This document shows positions 38,207 through 46,929 of a DNA stretch of 64,000 nt, piece by piece. Numbering within the stretch: position 1 is the first letter of the stretch; every line of letters starts with the position of its first letter. The position numbers and the translations under genes were made by a program. The notes under the pieces were generated by a model, which worked only from the letters and a program-made list of their open reading frames with translations, did not search any database and was not told where the DNA came from. Source of the stretch: an uncultured Oscillospiraceae bacterium (GTDB taxonomy: Bacteria; Bacillota; Clostridia; Oscillospirales; Oscillospiraceae); NCBI GenBank assembly GCA_910585815.1, contig CAJUFJ010000009.1, forward strand, positions 1-64,000, in the 5' to 3' direction.

Positions 38207-40963
38207 TTACCGCAGCAGCTGACGCACGTCCTCCGTCCCCCGCCGGCCGTGGGTGTGCAGCGCCTGGGAGGGCTGGAGCAGAATGGACTGCCGCATGTCC
38301 GCCAGCAGCGTGTCCGCCGCGGCGTTGTCCCGCACCATGCCCTCCGCCAGGCTGATGTAATGGCTGTAAAGGCCGCCAAAGCTCTGGTCCAGCTGGTTAT
38401 ACAGGGCACCGTAGGCCGCTTGGATGCGGGACACCCAGCGGCGGTCCGCCTCCAGCGCCGTCTGGGCAGCCAGGGCCTGCTCCCGGGTGGCCACGCTCAG
38501 CCCCTCCAGCTGTAAAATTCTGGAGGACAGCCGGAACTGAGGCAGGGCCACGGTGTCCTCCCCCATTTGCAGGGACAGGCCGCCCTCCCCGCCCCCTCTC
38601 CCGTCGGAGGAGACGATGATGCCGCCGATAATGGTGACCGACCCCATAAAGCCGCCCGCGCCCACGCTGACGCCGCCGCGAATCAGTATCTGACCGGCCT
38701 GGTCCCAGCCCCCCTCGCCGTCCCAGCCGATGCCGGCCCCGCCGGCTCCGCCGGTGGCGGTGAGGACGCCGTCCGGGTCCCCGCCGCTGTGAGGGTCGGC
38801 GCAGTCGATATTCAGGGATGTGCCGCTCCCCAGCGAGATGCCCGCACAGCCTGTGCCGCTCTCAAAGAGGTTGCTGGTGCCGCTCTGGAGGATCAGGGTC
38901 ACCTCGTTCCCCTGGCCCAGGCTGAAAGCCCGGCCGGAGGATACCCGGCACACCACCCCGCCCAGGGCCAGCTCCATGGGGCCGATGCCGTCGGCCAGGA
39001 CGATCCTGCCGCTGAACGGGGCCTGGGCCGCGTCGGTGCCCGGGCCGCCCGAAATGGCGGACACCTGGGAGGACAGGATGTGCAGCGTCTGAGACTCCTC
39101 CTCATACACCCAATCCCGCCCCGGCTCGCCGCCGGTGACGGAAAAAGGGTTGGGGTACATGGATATCTCCTCAAAGGCCTGGGTGTTCTGGTTCCAGTGC
39201 AGGTAGGCGTACCGGGTTCTGGGCTGGCCCGACTCGTCCTTGCCCTGGACCACCAGGCTGTGGATGGGGGCGCCGTGGTCCCCTCTCACCAGCCACAGCC
39301 GCACCGGTTCGCCGTTGAGCAGGTTCATCTTCACCTGCCGTCCGTCCATCTCCAGGGCGGTAATGGCACTCCAGCCGGGCAGCAGGGTTTTCCAGATCAG
39401 GTCGAAGGGCTCCAGCCGGTTCCCCGCCGTGTCCCGAACATGGGCCGCCTGGGCGGCCAGGGAGACGGGGCCGTCCACCACCACGGGGACCGTCAGCACC
39501 TCCCGGCTATCCCCCTCCGGGGCGCCCTCCGTCCGGCCCAGCGCCACCGCCGCCCCCTCTGTCAGGCGCAGAAGGCTGGACCCGCCGGCGTGAAGACTTC
39601 CGATTTTCGCCAGCGCGCCGCCGGAGATGGTCAGCACCGCCCCCTCGCCCAGCCGTACCTCTTTCAGTATGCTCTGTTCCAGCACAAAAATGCGGGCCGT
39701 GCCGCTGTCAACCGTCAGTGTGGACAGGTTTACATGCTGGAGCGCCGTCCGGCCGGAGCCGGTGAGCAGAACCACTTGCTCCCCCTGCCCCGTCCCCTGG
39801 ACGGTCACGTCCGCCCCGCCGCCTACCACCAGCTCCCCGGTGGGGGCGCGGAGGGTCACCCCCGACAGGTCCTGGCCCGACACCTGCACGTTCCCCATCG
39901 GCTGGGCCTGGGCGGGAACGGGCTCCGCCGCCGCCCGGGCGCTCCCCGGCTCCGGGGCGGCCTCCGGCAGGGGGGACACCGACAGAAGGTCCATCAGGGT
40001 CTCCAGATTCATGCCCTTGATCTCCGCCAGAATGGCCAGCAGGGAGGCGCCGGCGGTCAGGCCGGTGTCGGAGCCGGAGCCCTCGCCGGACAGCAGCAGA
40101 TTTGTTAGGAAGGCCTCCAGCCCCGGGGCCGAGCCATCCATAAACTGGGCCTGAAAATCGGCCAGGCTGGCAAATTTGCCGCCGCTCAGCAGCTCCACCG
40201 CCCGGTCAGGCGGCACCCCCTCCTCCACCTTCTCCAGCAGCTTCAGCAGGCCCTCCATCGCCGTGCGCAGGTCGATGCCGCCCTCCAGGGCCGTATCTCC
40301 CCCGGCGATGACCGCCCCCAGGTACAGGGTGGCCAGATAGCTCTCCACCGAGCCGCTCTCCAGCGGTTTGCCGGTGATGGCGGCCAGAACATCCGAGCCG
40401 CTGGCCGTCTTGTCCAGCCCCAGCGCCGCCAGTATCTCCTCCGCCGTCATGTTTTTTTGGACGATGCCCTTCATCAGCCAGTCGGGGAGGGCCTGAACGC
40501 CCTCCTCTTTTCCGGCCTCTCCGCTGGTGTACAGCAGCGACTCCACCCATTTGGCGGCCCCCGCCTCTCCGTCCTGAAACAGGGACACACCGCCGGCGGT
40601 GGCCCGGCTGATGACCCGCTCGATGCTCTCCCGCAGCTGCTCCAGCTCCTTCTGAAGCGCCGCCCGGTCCGCCTCTCCGCCTGCGGCGGATTTTCGGGCC
40701 AGGTCCGCCATGCGGTCCAGGCTGTCCTGAACCTCGTCCAGGGCGGCCTCCCCCGTCTGGAGGGCGCGCCGGCTCTCCCGGGAGCGGCCCTCCACCCGGC
40801 TGACCCGGCTCATCAGCTCCTGCAGGGTCTCTGAGATGGTAAATCCGGCCGTTCCGGCCGCCTTCCGGCTCTGCGTACTGCCGGCCGCCTTTTCGGTCTT
40901 GCCCGTCCCCTGATAGCGGGACACGGAAATGTTTCGGTTCCTGCGAATTGCCAGCTCACCCAT
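38207..40963 (-). CDS. Giant flagellin-like protein with large central insertion (918 aa)
   Basis: Residues 41-132 resemble the flagellin N-terminal D0/D1 helices: RRALQTGEAALDEVQDSLDR, then LQKELEQLRESIERVISRAT and GVSLFQDG. The last 100 residues resemble the C-terminal helices: LSVATREQALAAQTALEADR, then IQAAYGALYNQL and AEGMVRDNAAADTLLADMRQ, ending ILLQPSQALHTHG. Between them lie about 680 residues. First comes a helical/low-complexity part (about 135-330). Then comes a Gly/Val/Thr-rich region that looks like beta-helix or repeated strands (for example VTLRAPTGELVVGGGADVTV). Near 735-800, glycine-rich runs such as ATGGAGGAGIGWDGEGG occur. No other flagellar gene is present in the window and no signal peptide is seen. 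It may form a filament or be a solitary structural protein; function is unknown. Confidence 0.7.
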   Translation of the reverse strand: MGELAIRRNRNISVSRYQGTGKTEKAAGSTQSRKAAGTAGFTISETLQELMSRVSRVEGRSRESRRALQTGEAALDEVQDSLDRMADLARKSAAGGEADRAALQKELEQLRESIERVISRATAGGVSLFQDGEAGAAKWVESLLYTSGEAGKEEGVQALPDWLMKGIVQKNMTAEEILAALGLDKTASGSDVLAAITGKPLESGSVESYLATLYLGAVIAGGDTALEGGIDLRTAMEGLLKLLEKVEEGVPPDRAVELLSGGKFASLADFQAQFMDGSAPGLEAFLTNLLLSGEGSGSDTGLTAGASLLAILAEIKGMNLETLMDLLSVSPLPEAAPEPGSARAAAEPVPAQAQPMGNVQVSGQDLSGVTLRAPTGELVVGGGADVTVQGTGQGEQVVLLTGSGRTALQHVNLSTLTVDSGTARIFVLEQSILKEVRLGEGAVLTISGGALAKIGSLHAGGSSLLRLTEGAAVALGRTEGAPEGDSREVLTVPVVVDGPVSLAAQAAHVRDTAGNRLEPFDLIWKTLLPGWSAITALEMDGRQVKMNLLNGEPVRLWLVRGDHGAPIHSLVVQGKDESGQPRTRYAYLHWNQNTQAFEEISMYPNPFSVTGGEPGRDWVYEEESQTLHILSSQVSAISGGPGTDAAQAPFSGRIVLADGIGPMELALGGVVCRVSSGRAFSLGQGNEVTLILQSGTSNLFESGTGCAGISLGSGTSLNIDCADPHSGGDPDGVLTATGGAGGAGIGWDGEGGWDQAGQILIRGGVSVGAGGFMGSVTIIGGIIVSSDGRGGGEGGLSLQMGEDTVALPQFRLSSRILQLEGLSVATREQALAAQTALEADRRWVSRIQAAYGALYNQLDQSFGGLYSHYISLAEGMVRDNAAADTLLADMRQSILLQPSQALHTHGRRGTEDVRQLLR

Positions 40964-41084
40964 GTTCAGGGCCCCCTTCCCGTCCGTTCCCCGCCCGGCG
41001 GGCGGGAAACAAAATCCAAACCTTACCTCTTTCTATAAAATATCGGCAGATTGGAGCGAAACATAAGGCCGCCGTCCTCCCGCA

Positions 41085-41117
41085 AAAGAAGACGGCACAG
41101 CCGCAGCCGTGCCGTCT
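41085..41117 (-). terminator. Terminator of the SPOCS-LysM gene
   Basis: AGACGGCAC-A-GC and GC-C-GTGCCGTCT around CGCA; minus-strand TCTTCTTTTGCG follows. The rest of 40964-41129 holds no gene. Confidence 0.75.
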
Positions 41118-41129
41118 GAATTGAATCTG

Positions 41130-42647
41130 TTACCGGGTGCTGGGGATGAGCAGCATCCGCCCGGCGGGCAGAGTGTCCTCCTCCAGCTCGTTGGCCTGGA
41201 GAATTTGCTCCATGGTGGTGCCGTGGGCCTTGGCGATGTCCCACAGCTCCTCGCCGGGGGAGGGCATCCGCAGCACCACCGAGGGCCGCTGGCCCTCTCC
41301 CCCGTTCCGGGGCTCTCCCAGCTGGGCGCCGGTCACCGCCGGAACGGTTTCCGTCTCGGTGGCCAGGCAGTGAAATTCCACGGTGAAGCGCACCTCCACC
41401 CCGCCGGCGGCGGGGGCGGCGAAGACCTCCCCGGGGCAGGCGCACAAACAGGAGCACCGCACCCCCTCGGCGCACTCCAGGCGGCAGGCCACGGGGATGG
41501 ACCGGCGGACGCACTGGACCAGCTCGTTCTCGTCCAGATAGAGCACGGTAATGCAGGCCTCCACAGTGAGGACCAGCTCCGCCCCCTCCCGGCTCTGGCG
41601 CACCTGGCCCAGCGCCAGCCGGGCATCCACCACCGACCGGACCAGCTCCCCCGTCTCCAGCAGCTCCCGGACGGCCTGGGGCCGCACCGACTGCTCGGTG
41701 AGGCGGCACAGGGGCTGATTCTCCCGCTCCACCTCCATGAGGCTGCTGGTGCTGTACAGGTCCTGGAGGAGGGTCACTGGCCGGCGGCAGTACACCTGGG
41801 CCTGGGCCAGCAGCTCCAGGCTCACGTCCAACTCCCGGCCGTCTCCGGGCAGCTGGTCGCACTGGAGGGAGGCCACCTCCACCTCAACCTGGCAGTCCCC
41901 CTCCTCCCCGGCGCCGGCCACCTCGATGATCTGGGAGAAGGGCATGGACTCGTGAACCGCGGACAGCCCGCCCCCCGCCTCCTGAAGGAGGAGGTAGAGC
42001 TCCACCATCCCCTTGAAGATGAGCTTGGAGCCGATGAGCTTACTCTCGCTGCACACCGGCTGGGCCCGGACGGCCAGCAGCATGGGGCTCTCCCCCGTCC
42101 CCTGGAGGCGCACCTGGTCGGAGAAGGTGAAGGGCTTCTCCTGAACGGCGGACAGCAGGTAGTGCTCCCCCTGATACTGGCGCTGGCACAGGCCCTCCTC
42201 GTCAGGGCCGGTCACGCCGCCGCAGATGGGCCGCTCCACCGGCTGGCAGGCGGTGATGTCCACCGCCAGGTCCACCCGAAGCAGCACCTTCCGGGGGTTG
42301 AGGGCCCGGGCCTCGGCGCTGCGCAGCCGGGGCCGGGCCAGCACCGTCCCCCGCTCGGTGAGGCCGGGGGCCTCCGCCTGACAGGTGAAGGGCAGGCCCA
42401 CCTCCATCCGCCGCAGGCCGCCGCCCCCCTCGGGCTGGTAGAGGATGGAGGCCCGCACCATGCCGGTCACCTGGGCCACCCCCTCCCGGGCCTGTTTGCC
42501 GCTGAGGGTGGCCTGGCCACATACGTCCACAATGCGCAGAATGTCCGGGCAGGCGTCGGGTACGATGCTCTCCAGGGTCTCCTCCTGGCACAGGGTCACC
42601 TCCGCCACCGTGTCGTAGTTGATAATGGTATCCCGTTCAAATTCCAT
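41130..42647 (-). CDS. SPOCS-domain protein with C-terminal LysM (spore coat/cortex associated)
   Basis: A 505-residue protein with repeated SPOCS (DUF3794) units, seen as an N-terminal unit (VPDACPDILRIVDVCGQATL) and later units with Cys-containing strands (SVVDARLALGQVRQSREGAEL, VACRLECAEGVRC). A C-terminal LysM domain (GEELWDIAKAHGTTMEQILQ, then ANELEEDTLPAGRMLLIP) follows. SPOCS-LysM proteins of Clostridia bind spore peptidoglycan and affect cortex or coat assembly. It is encoded 74 bases downstream of spoVM on the same strand, which strengthens a sporulation role. Confidence 0.85.
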   Translation of the reverse strand: MEFERDTIINYDTVAEVTLCQEETLESIVPDACPDILRIVDVCGQATLSGKQAREGVAQVTGMVRASILYQPEGGGGLRRMEVGLPFTCQAEAPGLTERGTVLARPRLRSAEARALNPRKVLLRVDLAVDITACQPVERPICGGVTGPDEEGLCQRQYQGEHYLLSAVQEKPFTFSDQVRLQGTGESPMLLAVRAQPVCSESKLIGSKLIFKGMVELYLLLQEAGGGLSAVHESMPFSQIIEVAGAGEEGDCQVEVEVASLQCDQLPGDGRELDVSLELLAQAQVYCRRPVTLLQDLYSTSSLMEVERENQPLCRLTEQSVRPQAVRELLETGELVRSVVDARLALGQVRQSREGAELVLTVEACITVLYLDENELVQCVRRSIPVACRLECAEGVRCSCLCACPGEVFAAPAAGGVEVRFTVEFHCLATETETVPAVTGAQLGEPRNGGEGQRPSVVLRMPSPGEELWDIAKAHGTTMEQILQANELEEDTLPAGRMLLIPSTR

Positions 42648-42721
42648 GTTGTCCGCTCCCTTGTCATAGTATCAGCCTGGCTTTGTTGACACTATATGCC
42701 CGGGAACTCCTATGTATGACC

Positions 42722-42793
42722 CTATTTCACCTTAAAAATCCTGCGCAGCAGCCCCCGCAGGCACCGGGGGGAACGTACCACCACGATACCCAT
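42722..42793 (-). CDS. spoVM: SpoVM-like spore coat anchoring peptide (23 aa)
   Basis: A 23-codon frame starts at ATG 42793 with GGAGG 7 bases upstream and ends at TAG 42722-42724. It begins MGIVVVRSPRCLRGLL and continues with a basic amphipathic helix. Aligned with the 26-residue Bacillus SpoVM, Pro9, Leu12, Gly14 and Arg17 coincide, and the N-terminal three to six residues are hydrophobic in both. SpoVM recognises the curved forespore membrane and recruits SpoIVA, which is encoded about 7 kb away on the same strand. The following gene is a SPOCS-LysM protein. It is too short for usual gene calling, so it is easily missed. Confidence 0.78.
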   Translation of the reverse strand: MGIVVVRSPRCLRGLLRRIFKVK

Positions 42794-42868
42794 GAAAACG
42801 CCTCCCCTCCCTGTTGAATTTGCCGTTGACGGCTGTTTCATCCTATGCGGAGGTTGGGAAAGTGTGCC

Positions 42869-42896
42869 TTGCAATATTTTAAAAATGTGCTATACT
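42869..42896 (+). promoter_or_regulatory. Promoter of the small coiled-coil gene
   Basis: TTGCAA (42869-42874) and TATACT (42891-42896), spacer 16 bases, 33 bases upstream of the start codon. Confidence 0.7.
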
Positions 42897-42929
42897 GAAG
42901 CTACAAAACAATCGAGGGGGGATATTGTC

Positions 42930-43148
42930 ATGAGTGAACAGGAACTCAAAGCCGCATTGGAAGATAACAATAAAGAACTACTTCGTTCTATGCAAATCAT
43001 CATTGAAAATGTGGTCAAGCCCCAATTTAATCTGCTGGCAGACGAGATTAGCATTGTCCGTGAGAAAGTGGAAAATCTGGAAAAGAAAGTCGAACGCATA
43101 GAAGATACCCTTCTGGAGCATGAATTTAAGCTAAGAATTATTAAATAA
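42930..43148 (+). CDS. Small coiled-coil protein (72 aa)
   Basis: This 72-residue, highly charged protein is predicted to be coiled coil throughout, with clear heptads in ISIVREKVENLEKKVERIED. The N-terminal part is KAALEDNNKELLRSMQIIIE. ATG 42930 follows the G-rich GAGGGGGG by 8 bases; earlier in-frame starts have no ribosome site. It has its own promoter and terminator and lower GC than its neighbours. I do not recognise a named family; similar short coiled-coil proteins are common in Clostridia. Confidence 0.7.
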   Translation: MSEQELKAALEDNNKELLRSMQIIIENVVKPQFNLLADEISIVREKVENLEKKVERIEDTLLEHEFKLRIIK

Positions 43149-43158
43149 CCTTCAAGGT

Positions 43159-43197
43159 CAACGGCCCCCCGCTCAATATGGCGGAGGGCCGTTTGGA
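43159..43197 (+). terminator. Terminator after the coiled-coil gene
   Basis: ACGGCCC-C-CCGC pairs with GCGG-A-GGGCCGT, followed by TTGGAATT; the T tract is weak. Confidence 0.65.
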
Positions 43198-43238
43198 ATT
43201 ATTTGATACTCATGATACCGCGCTTGTCATTCCCGCAA

Positions 43239-44054
43239 TCAGGAAGTAAACCACTCCCGGTCAAAGCCGCTTTCATCCATGAATTGCTCCACGGCGGCGG
43301 GGTCGGCCTTGCTCTCGTCCAGAGGCAGGGTGAACAGGGCACGGGGACCCTCAAAGTTTTCCGCAAAAGCGATGGTCCCGTCCTCCGCCACCGTAAAGGT
43401 ATCCCGGTCAGGCGCCATACCCTGGTAGAAGGCCATATACACCGTGTGGTCCGCGAACATCTCAATGTTCTGCGTATCCAGCAGATAGTAGAGCACCCCG
43501 TCCTGCTCCAGAAGGGAGACGCCTGCGTTCAAGGTCCAGCTGTTCACCGACCAGGGGGTGAAGCCGGCCACCAGAGGGGTAACGGTATAGTCCATCAGCG
43601 AAAAGTCCTCCCGGTCCAGCGGGGTCCCGTCCAGGCTCTCCAGGATCATCACCGCGTAGGTGCGGGCCTGGTCCGCCTGGCTGGTCCAGCTGGACAGGTT
43701 CTCCCCGGAGACCAGCCCCGCCAGGGTGACGCAGAAGTTCTCCGTCTGCACCGACTGGTCCAGCCGGACGGCGTCCTCACTCTGGAAGGCTTGGGACAGC
43801 AGGGGGTCCCCGTGCAGGTCCGCCACCTGGGCCGGACTGAGCCAACGGGATGCGGCATAGGCGGAAACGGTTAACAGGGCCACCGCCGCGGCGATGGTAA
43901 CAGCTTTAACAAAACCTTTCTTTTTCACAGAAATACACTCCTTTTCAAGTTCGGCAATTTTGGCGGTTCGGCGCACCAGCTTCTCCGTCCGCTCCTGGAA
44001 ATCGGCGGAGAGGGGAAGGGCGTCCACGGCCTTGCGGTAGTCGTTCCAGTTCAT
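43239..44054 (-). CDS. Membrane-anchored partner of ECF sigma factor (DUF4179-like anti-sigma), pair 1
   Basis: A 271-residue protein with a cytoplasmic N-terminal helix region (about 1-45; MNWNDYRKAVDALPLSADF, then LVRRTAKIAEL), one membrane segment (about 48-68; FVKAVTIAAAVALLTVSAYA) and an extracytoplasmic domain of about 200 residues. It overlaps the upstream sigma gene by 4 bases. The layout is that of anti-sigma or signal-transducing partners of ECF sigma factors in Clostridia. The signal is unknown. The outer domain resembles that of DUF4179 proteins by layout only. Confidence 0.75.
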   Translation of the reverse strand: MNWNDYRKAVDALPLSADFQERTEKLVRRTAKIAELEKECISVKKKGFVKAVTIAAAVALLTVSAYAASRWLSPAQVADLHGDPLLSQAFQSEDAVRLDQSVQTENFCVTLAGLVSGENLSSWTSQADQARTYAVMILESLDGTPLDREDFSLMDYTVTPLVAGFTPWSVNSWTLNAGVSLLEQDGVLYYLLDTQNIEMFADHTVYMAFYQGMAPDRDTFTVAEDGTIAFAENFEGPRALFTLPLDESKADPAAVEQFMDESGFDREWFTS

Positions 44055-44530
44055 TTGATCTCCTCCTTCAGCATCTCCCGCAGCCGCTCCCGGCCGCGGG
44101 CCAGTCTGGTGCCCACGGTGGCGGCGGGCAGATCCAGCAGCGTTCCAATCTCCCGGATGGAATACCCCTCGTAGTAATGCAGATGGATCACGGCGCCGTA
44201 CTTCTCCGGCAGGGCCTGTACCGCCTGAAGCAGGTCCGTCCCCGGCTCAGGGGCGGCCGTCTGGGCCGCCTCCTCCAGAGGGAGATTCCGCTTTTCCGCC
44301 TGGCGGCGGATATCACTGGCACGGTGAAGGGTGGTTCGAATCAGCCACGCTTTCTCATGTCCGGCGTCCCGGAATGAGACGGGAGCGGCCAGCAGCCGCA
44401 GAAACACCTCCTGCACCGCGTCCTCCGCGTCACTGACGGAGGACAGCCGGGTACAGGCCAGGCGCAGCAGCATCTCGCTGTACTCCCGCACAAGGCGGCA
44501 TACGGTCTCCTCGGTACCGGTCGGGACCAT
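44051..44530 (-). CDS. ECF-type RNA polymerase sigma factor, pair 1
   Basis: A 159-residue sigma70-like factor with region 2 (YSEMLLRLACTRLSSVSDAE, then DAVQEVFLRLL) and region 4 (LQAVQALPEKYGAVIHLHYY, EGYSIREIGTLLDLPAATVG and TRLARGRERL). The ATG at 44530 is preferred over an upstream TTG because GGGAG is 9 bases away. It is first in a two-gene operon with its membrane partner, and such pairs usually regulate themselves. Target genes cannot be told from the window. Confidence 0.92.
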   Translation of the reverse strand: MVPTGTEETVCRLVREYSEMLLRLACTRLSSVSDAEDAVQEVFLRLLAAPVSFRDAGHEKAWLIRTTLHRASDIRRQAEKRNLPLEEAAQTAAPEPGTDLLQAVQALPEKYGAVIHLHYYEGYSIREIGTLLDLPAATVGTRLARGRERLREMLKEEIK

Positions 44531-44703
44531 GTTCCTCAACTCCCTTCACCCTTAACACGGAACAGGGCGGGCAAATTTTTCATCCTGCAAAAAAATATCG
44601 CCCAATTCGCTTTTGTGTTTCCGCTGTCAGAAATCCTTGATGTATGGATATCCAATATCCGTCATAATACAAGGTGCCTGCGGCGGATAGATCCGTCGGG
44701 AAG

Positions 44704-45600
44704 CTAGCAGTGCTCCCGTGTTTCCGGGTATTGCATAAACTTGACGAAAATAATCGCTCCTAAAACCAAAAAACCAGTCATGCCAATCAGTCCGGACGGT
44801 TTTGGACCCAGAAGAACATTATAAGTATCCAAACAAATCAAAAGCGGCGCTTCCCGAATGGCATTGATTGCTCCATGGGCGATGCAGGCCGGAAAAATGC
44901 TCCGGGATTTGAGCGTCAGATAGGAGAAAAATATTCCGGTAGTGGCCGCAAAAAGTACCATCATAAGAATACCGCTCCAAGGCGCGCCCGGATACTCCCC
45001 GGTATAGTTTAAGCCAAAGCAGACTAATGGAGCGTGGGCAATCCCCCACAGAACGCCATCCAATAATACTGCTTTCCGCGCACCCAGTTCATCCATCAGC
45101 AATGGAAGCAAAAAACTCCGCCAGCCAATCTCTTCTCCAAAAGCCGCCGCATGATTGACAATAACCAGCGGCGCCGCCAATATGAGAAGCAGGCCAACAC
45201 CGATGACGAGTGGTAGACTAAGCTGCGGCAACTCAGCCGTCTGACCATTAAGCGTGAGAAGCTGTGCCGCATAGGTTAAGGAAAGGTCAAAATGGCTCGG
45301 AAATATAAAAAAATAGAGTGCTACACCGATTCCTTCCAATGCTCCGGGAATAAATGCCGCCAGCAGATACTGCTTCCATGCCTTTCGTATATTCAGCTGT
45401 AAAAACAGCCCTCCCTTGTCATGTGCCAATCGCTTTACAATCAGAGTTGTGAGAGCTGGCAGGAACATGAATATGATCGATGTAAGGAGCATCAGCGGGC
45501 TTGCGGGTTCGGCGTGCAGCAAAAAAAGCGGCAGAGTACACAGGATGACCAAGCCAAATTCAATACTAATGAATGCCGCGATTTTTTCTTTCCGTTTCAT
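44704..45600 (-). CDS. CPBP-family intramembrane glutamic endopeptidase
   Basis: A 298-residue membrane protein with about eight hydrophobic segments. The CAAX-protease/bacteriocin-processing (CPBP) motifs are FGEEIGWRSFLLPLL with the two catalytic glutamates, GVLWGIAHAPL with a conserved His, and IAHGAINAI. In bacteria such proteins act in peptide maturation, self-immunity or stress; no peptide gene is seen next to it. GC content is clearly lower than in most of the window, which suggests acquisition. Flanking regions (44540-44703 and 45601-45842) show no genes. Confidence 0.88.
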   Translation of the reverse strand: MKRKEKIAAFISIEFGLVILCTLPLFLLHAEPASPLMLLTSIIFMFLPALTTLIVKRLAHDKGGLFLQLNIRKAWKQYLLAAFIPGALEGIGVALYFFIFPSHFDLSLTYAAQLLTLNGQTAELPQLSLPLVIGVGLLLILAAPLVIVNHAAAFGEEIGWRSFLLPLLMDELGARKAVLLDGVLWGIAHAPLVCFGLNYTGEYPGAPWSGILMMVLFAATTGIFFSYLTLKSRSIFPACIAHGAINAIREAPLLICLDTYNVLLGPKPSGLIGMTGFLVLGAIIFVKFMQYPETREHC

Positions 45601-45842
45601 AATAATTTTCCTCCAATTGCTTGTAGAATGTCATTCCAACTTACGGAACATGGCAACTATAAGCCTTCCACCAGCTGTAAGGTCAATAACGGAAATTGGC
45701 ATTCAAAAGATTTCGTTGATATACCCAAAATCGAAACGGTGTAATCGTGTACCCTGACGAAACATAAAATGCACTCTGGCTTTTTGAATATCCACTGTTT
45801 ATTCGCTGGAGTTTGCCGGGAACACGAAGTCAAATTGGGATA
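45601..45842. other. Intergenic region without recognisable gene
   Basis: AT-richer sequence upstream of the CPBP gene. Short open frames are present on the plus strand but lack ribosome sites and resemble nothing known. The CPBP promoter is presumably here, but no convincing -35/-10 pair was found. Confidence 0.5.
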
Positions 45843-45891
45843 AAATATAAGCCGGCCTGTCGCGGGTACGCTTCTCCCGCGACAGGCCGGC
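45843..45891 (-). terminator. Strong terminator of the coaD operon
   Basis: Perfect 16-bp stem GCCGGCCTGTCGCGGG (45851-45866) with CCCGCGACAGGCCGGC (45876-45891), followed on the minus strand by TTATATTTTA. Confidence 0.9.
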
Positions 45892-45899
45892 AGCCTGTT

Positions 45900-46427
45900 T
45901 TAATCTCTGTCCGCATCGAAAATGGGCCGGCCCCCCTGGGGCTGGGCGCCGGGGTTGTTGTTGATGGTGGCGGCCGCCGCCGCCCGGAACCGGGAGCGGG
46001 ACTGCTTGATCTCCTCAAAGGCCTCGGCCACCGCCTCCTCGGTGCGGCGCAGGGCGTCCTCACAGTACTCGTTGGCCGACCGCTTCAAGGCCCGGCTGCG
46101 CTCCTCCGCCTGACGGATCATGTCGTTGGCCCGCTGCTTGGCCTGGAGGGCCAGGGCGTCGGCTGCAAGCATCTGCTTGGCCCGCTCCTCGGCGGAGCGG
46201 ACGATAGAATCCGCCTTCCGCTTGGCGTCGGCCTCCATCTCCGCCCGGCGGGCCATCATCTTCCGGGCCTCGGTCAGCTCCATGGGGAACTGGCTGCGGA
46301 TATCGTCAATCAGGTCCAGGGCCCGGTCCCGCTCAATGATACACTTATCGCTGGACAGCGGGGCATTCTTCGCCTCGTCGATCATCTCAAAGAGCATGTC
46401 CAACAGTTCTTCCACACCGCTTGCCAT
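45900..46427 (-). CDS. Coiled-coil protein, ATP synthase subunit E/DivIVA-like (175 aa)
   Basis: After a short N-terminal region (SGVEELLDMLFEMIDEAKNA), the protein is a long Ala/Arg/Glu-rich helix (about 45-145; KADSIVRSAEERAKQMLAAD) with a Gly/Pro tail. Proteins like this follow coaD in many Clostridia and are annotated variously as ATPase or DivIVA-like, without a known role. The gene begins 4 bases after coaD and is last in the rsmD-coaD operon before a strong terminator. Confidence 0.75.
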   Translation of the reverse strand: MASGVEELLDMLFEMIDEAKNAPLSSDKCIIERDRALDLIDDIRSQFPMELTEARKMMARRAEMEADAKRKADSIVRSAEERAKQMLAADALALQAKQRANDMIRQAEERSRALKRSANEYCEDALRRTEEAVAEAFEEIKQSRSRFRAAAAATINNNPGAQPQGGRPIFDADRD

Positions 46428-46431
46428 TTGG

Positions 46432-46929
46432 TCAGCCTTCCTTTCCTTCCATCTCTCTCATGCGCCGGTTCACATCGTCCACAATCTCCCGGGGGACAAA
46501 ATCCCCCAGGTTGGCCCCGTAGCGGGCCATCTCCTTGACAATGGTGGAGCTGAGATAGGTATATTTTTCACTGGACGCCAGAAACATGGTCTCCAGCCTG
46601 GGGTTCAGCTTGCGGTTGATGACCGCCATCTGAACCTCCTGTTCAAAATCAGACACCGCCCGCAGGCCCTTCACCACCACGTGGGCCCGCCGCCGTTTGG
46701 CGTAGGCGGCCAGCAGCTCATCGGAGAAATCCACCTCTACATTGGGAAACCGGGCGGTGGACCGTTTCAGCAGCTCCACCCGCTCCTCCGGGGCAAACAT
46801 CCCTGTCTTCTTGGAGTTTACCATGACGCACACAATCACCTTGTCGAAACAGGCCGCCGCCCGCTTGATGATGTTCAGGTGCCCCAGCGTCACCGGGTCA
46901 AAGCTGCCCGGATAGATAGCTGTGCTCAT
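46432..46929 (-). CDS. coaD: Phosphopantetheine adenylyltransferase
   Basis: A 165-residue nucleotidyltransferase that makes dephospho-CoA from 4'-phosphopantetheine and ATP. The N-terminal YPGSFDPVTLGHLNII holds the (T/H)xGH motif, here TLGH; VVKGLRAVSDFEQE and YTYLSSTIVKE are the other signatures. Length is standard. The start overlaps the rsmD stop by 4 bases. Confidence 0.97.
   Translation of the reverse strand: MSTAIYPGSFDPVTLGHLNIIKRAAACFDKVIVCVMVNSKKTGMFAPEERVELLKRSTARFPNVEVDFSDELLAAYAKRRRAHVVVKGLRAVSDFEQEVQMAVINRKLNPRLETMFLASSEKYTYLSSTIVKEMARYGANLGDFVPREIVDDVNRRMREMEGKEG

Noticed and set aside
45416..45757. Two overlapping plus-strand frames upstream of the CPBP peptidase
   Set aside because: No ribosome sites, partial overlap with the peptidase gene, and no similarity to anything recognisable.
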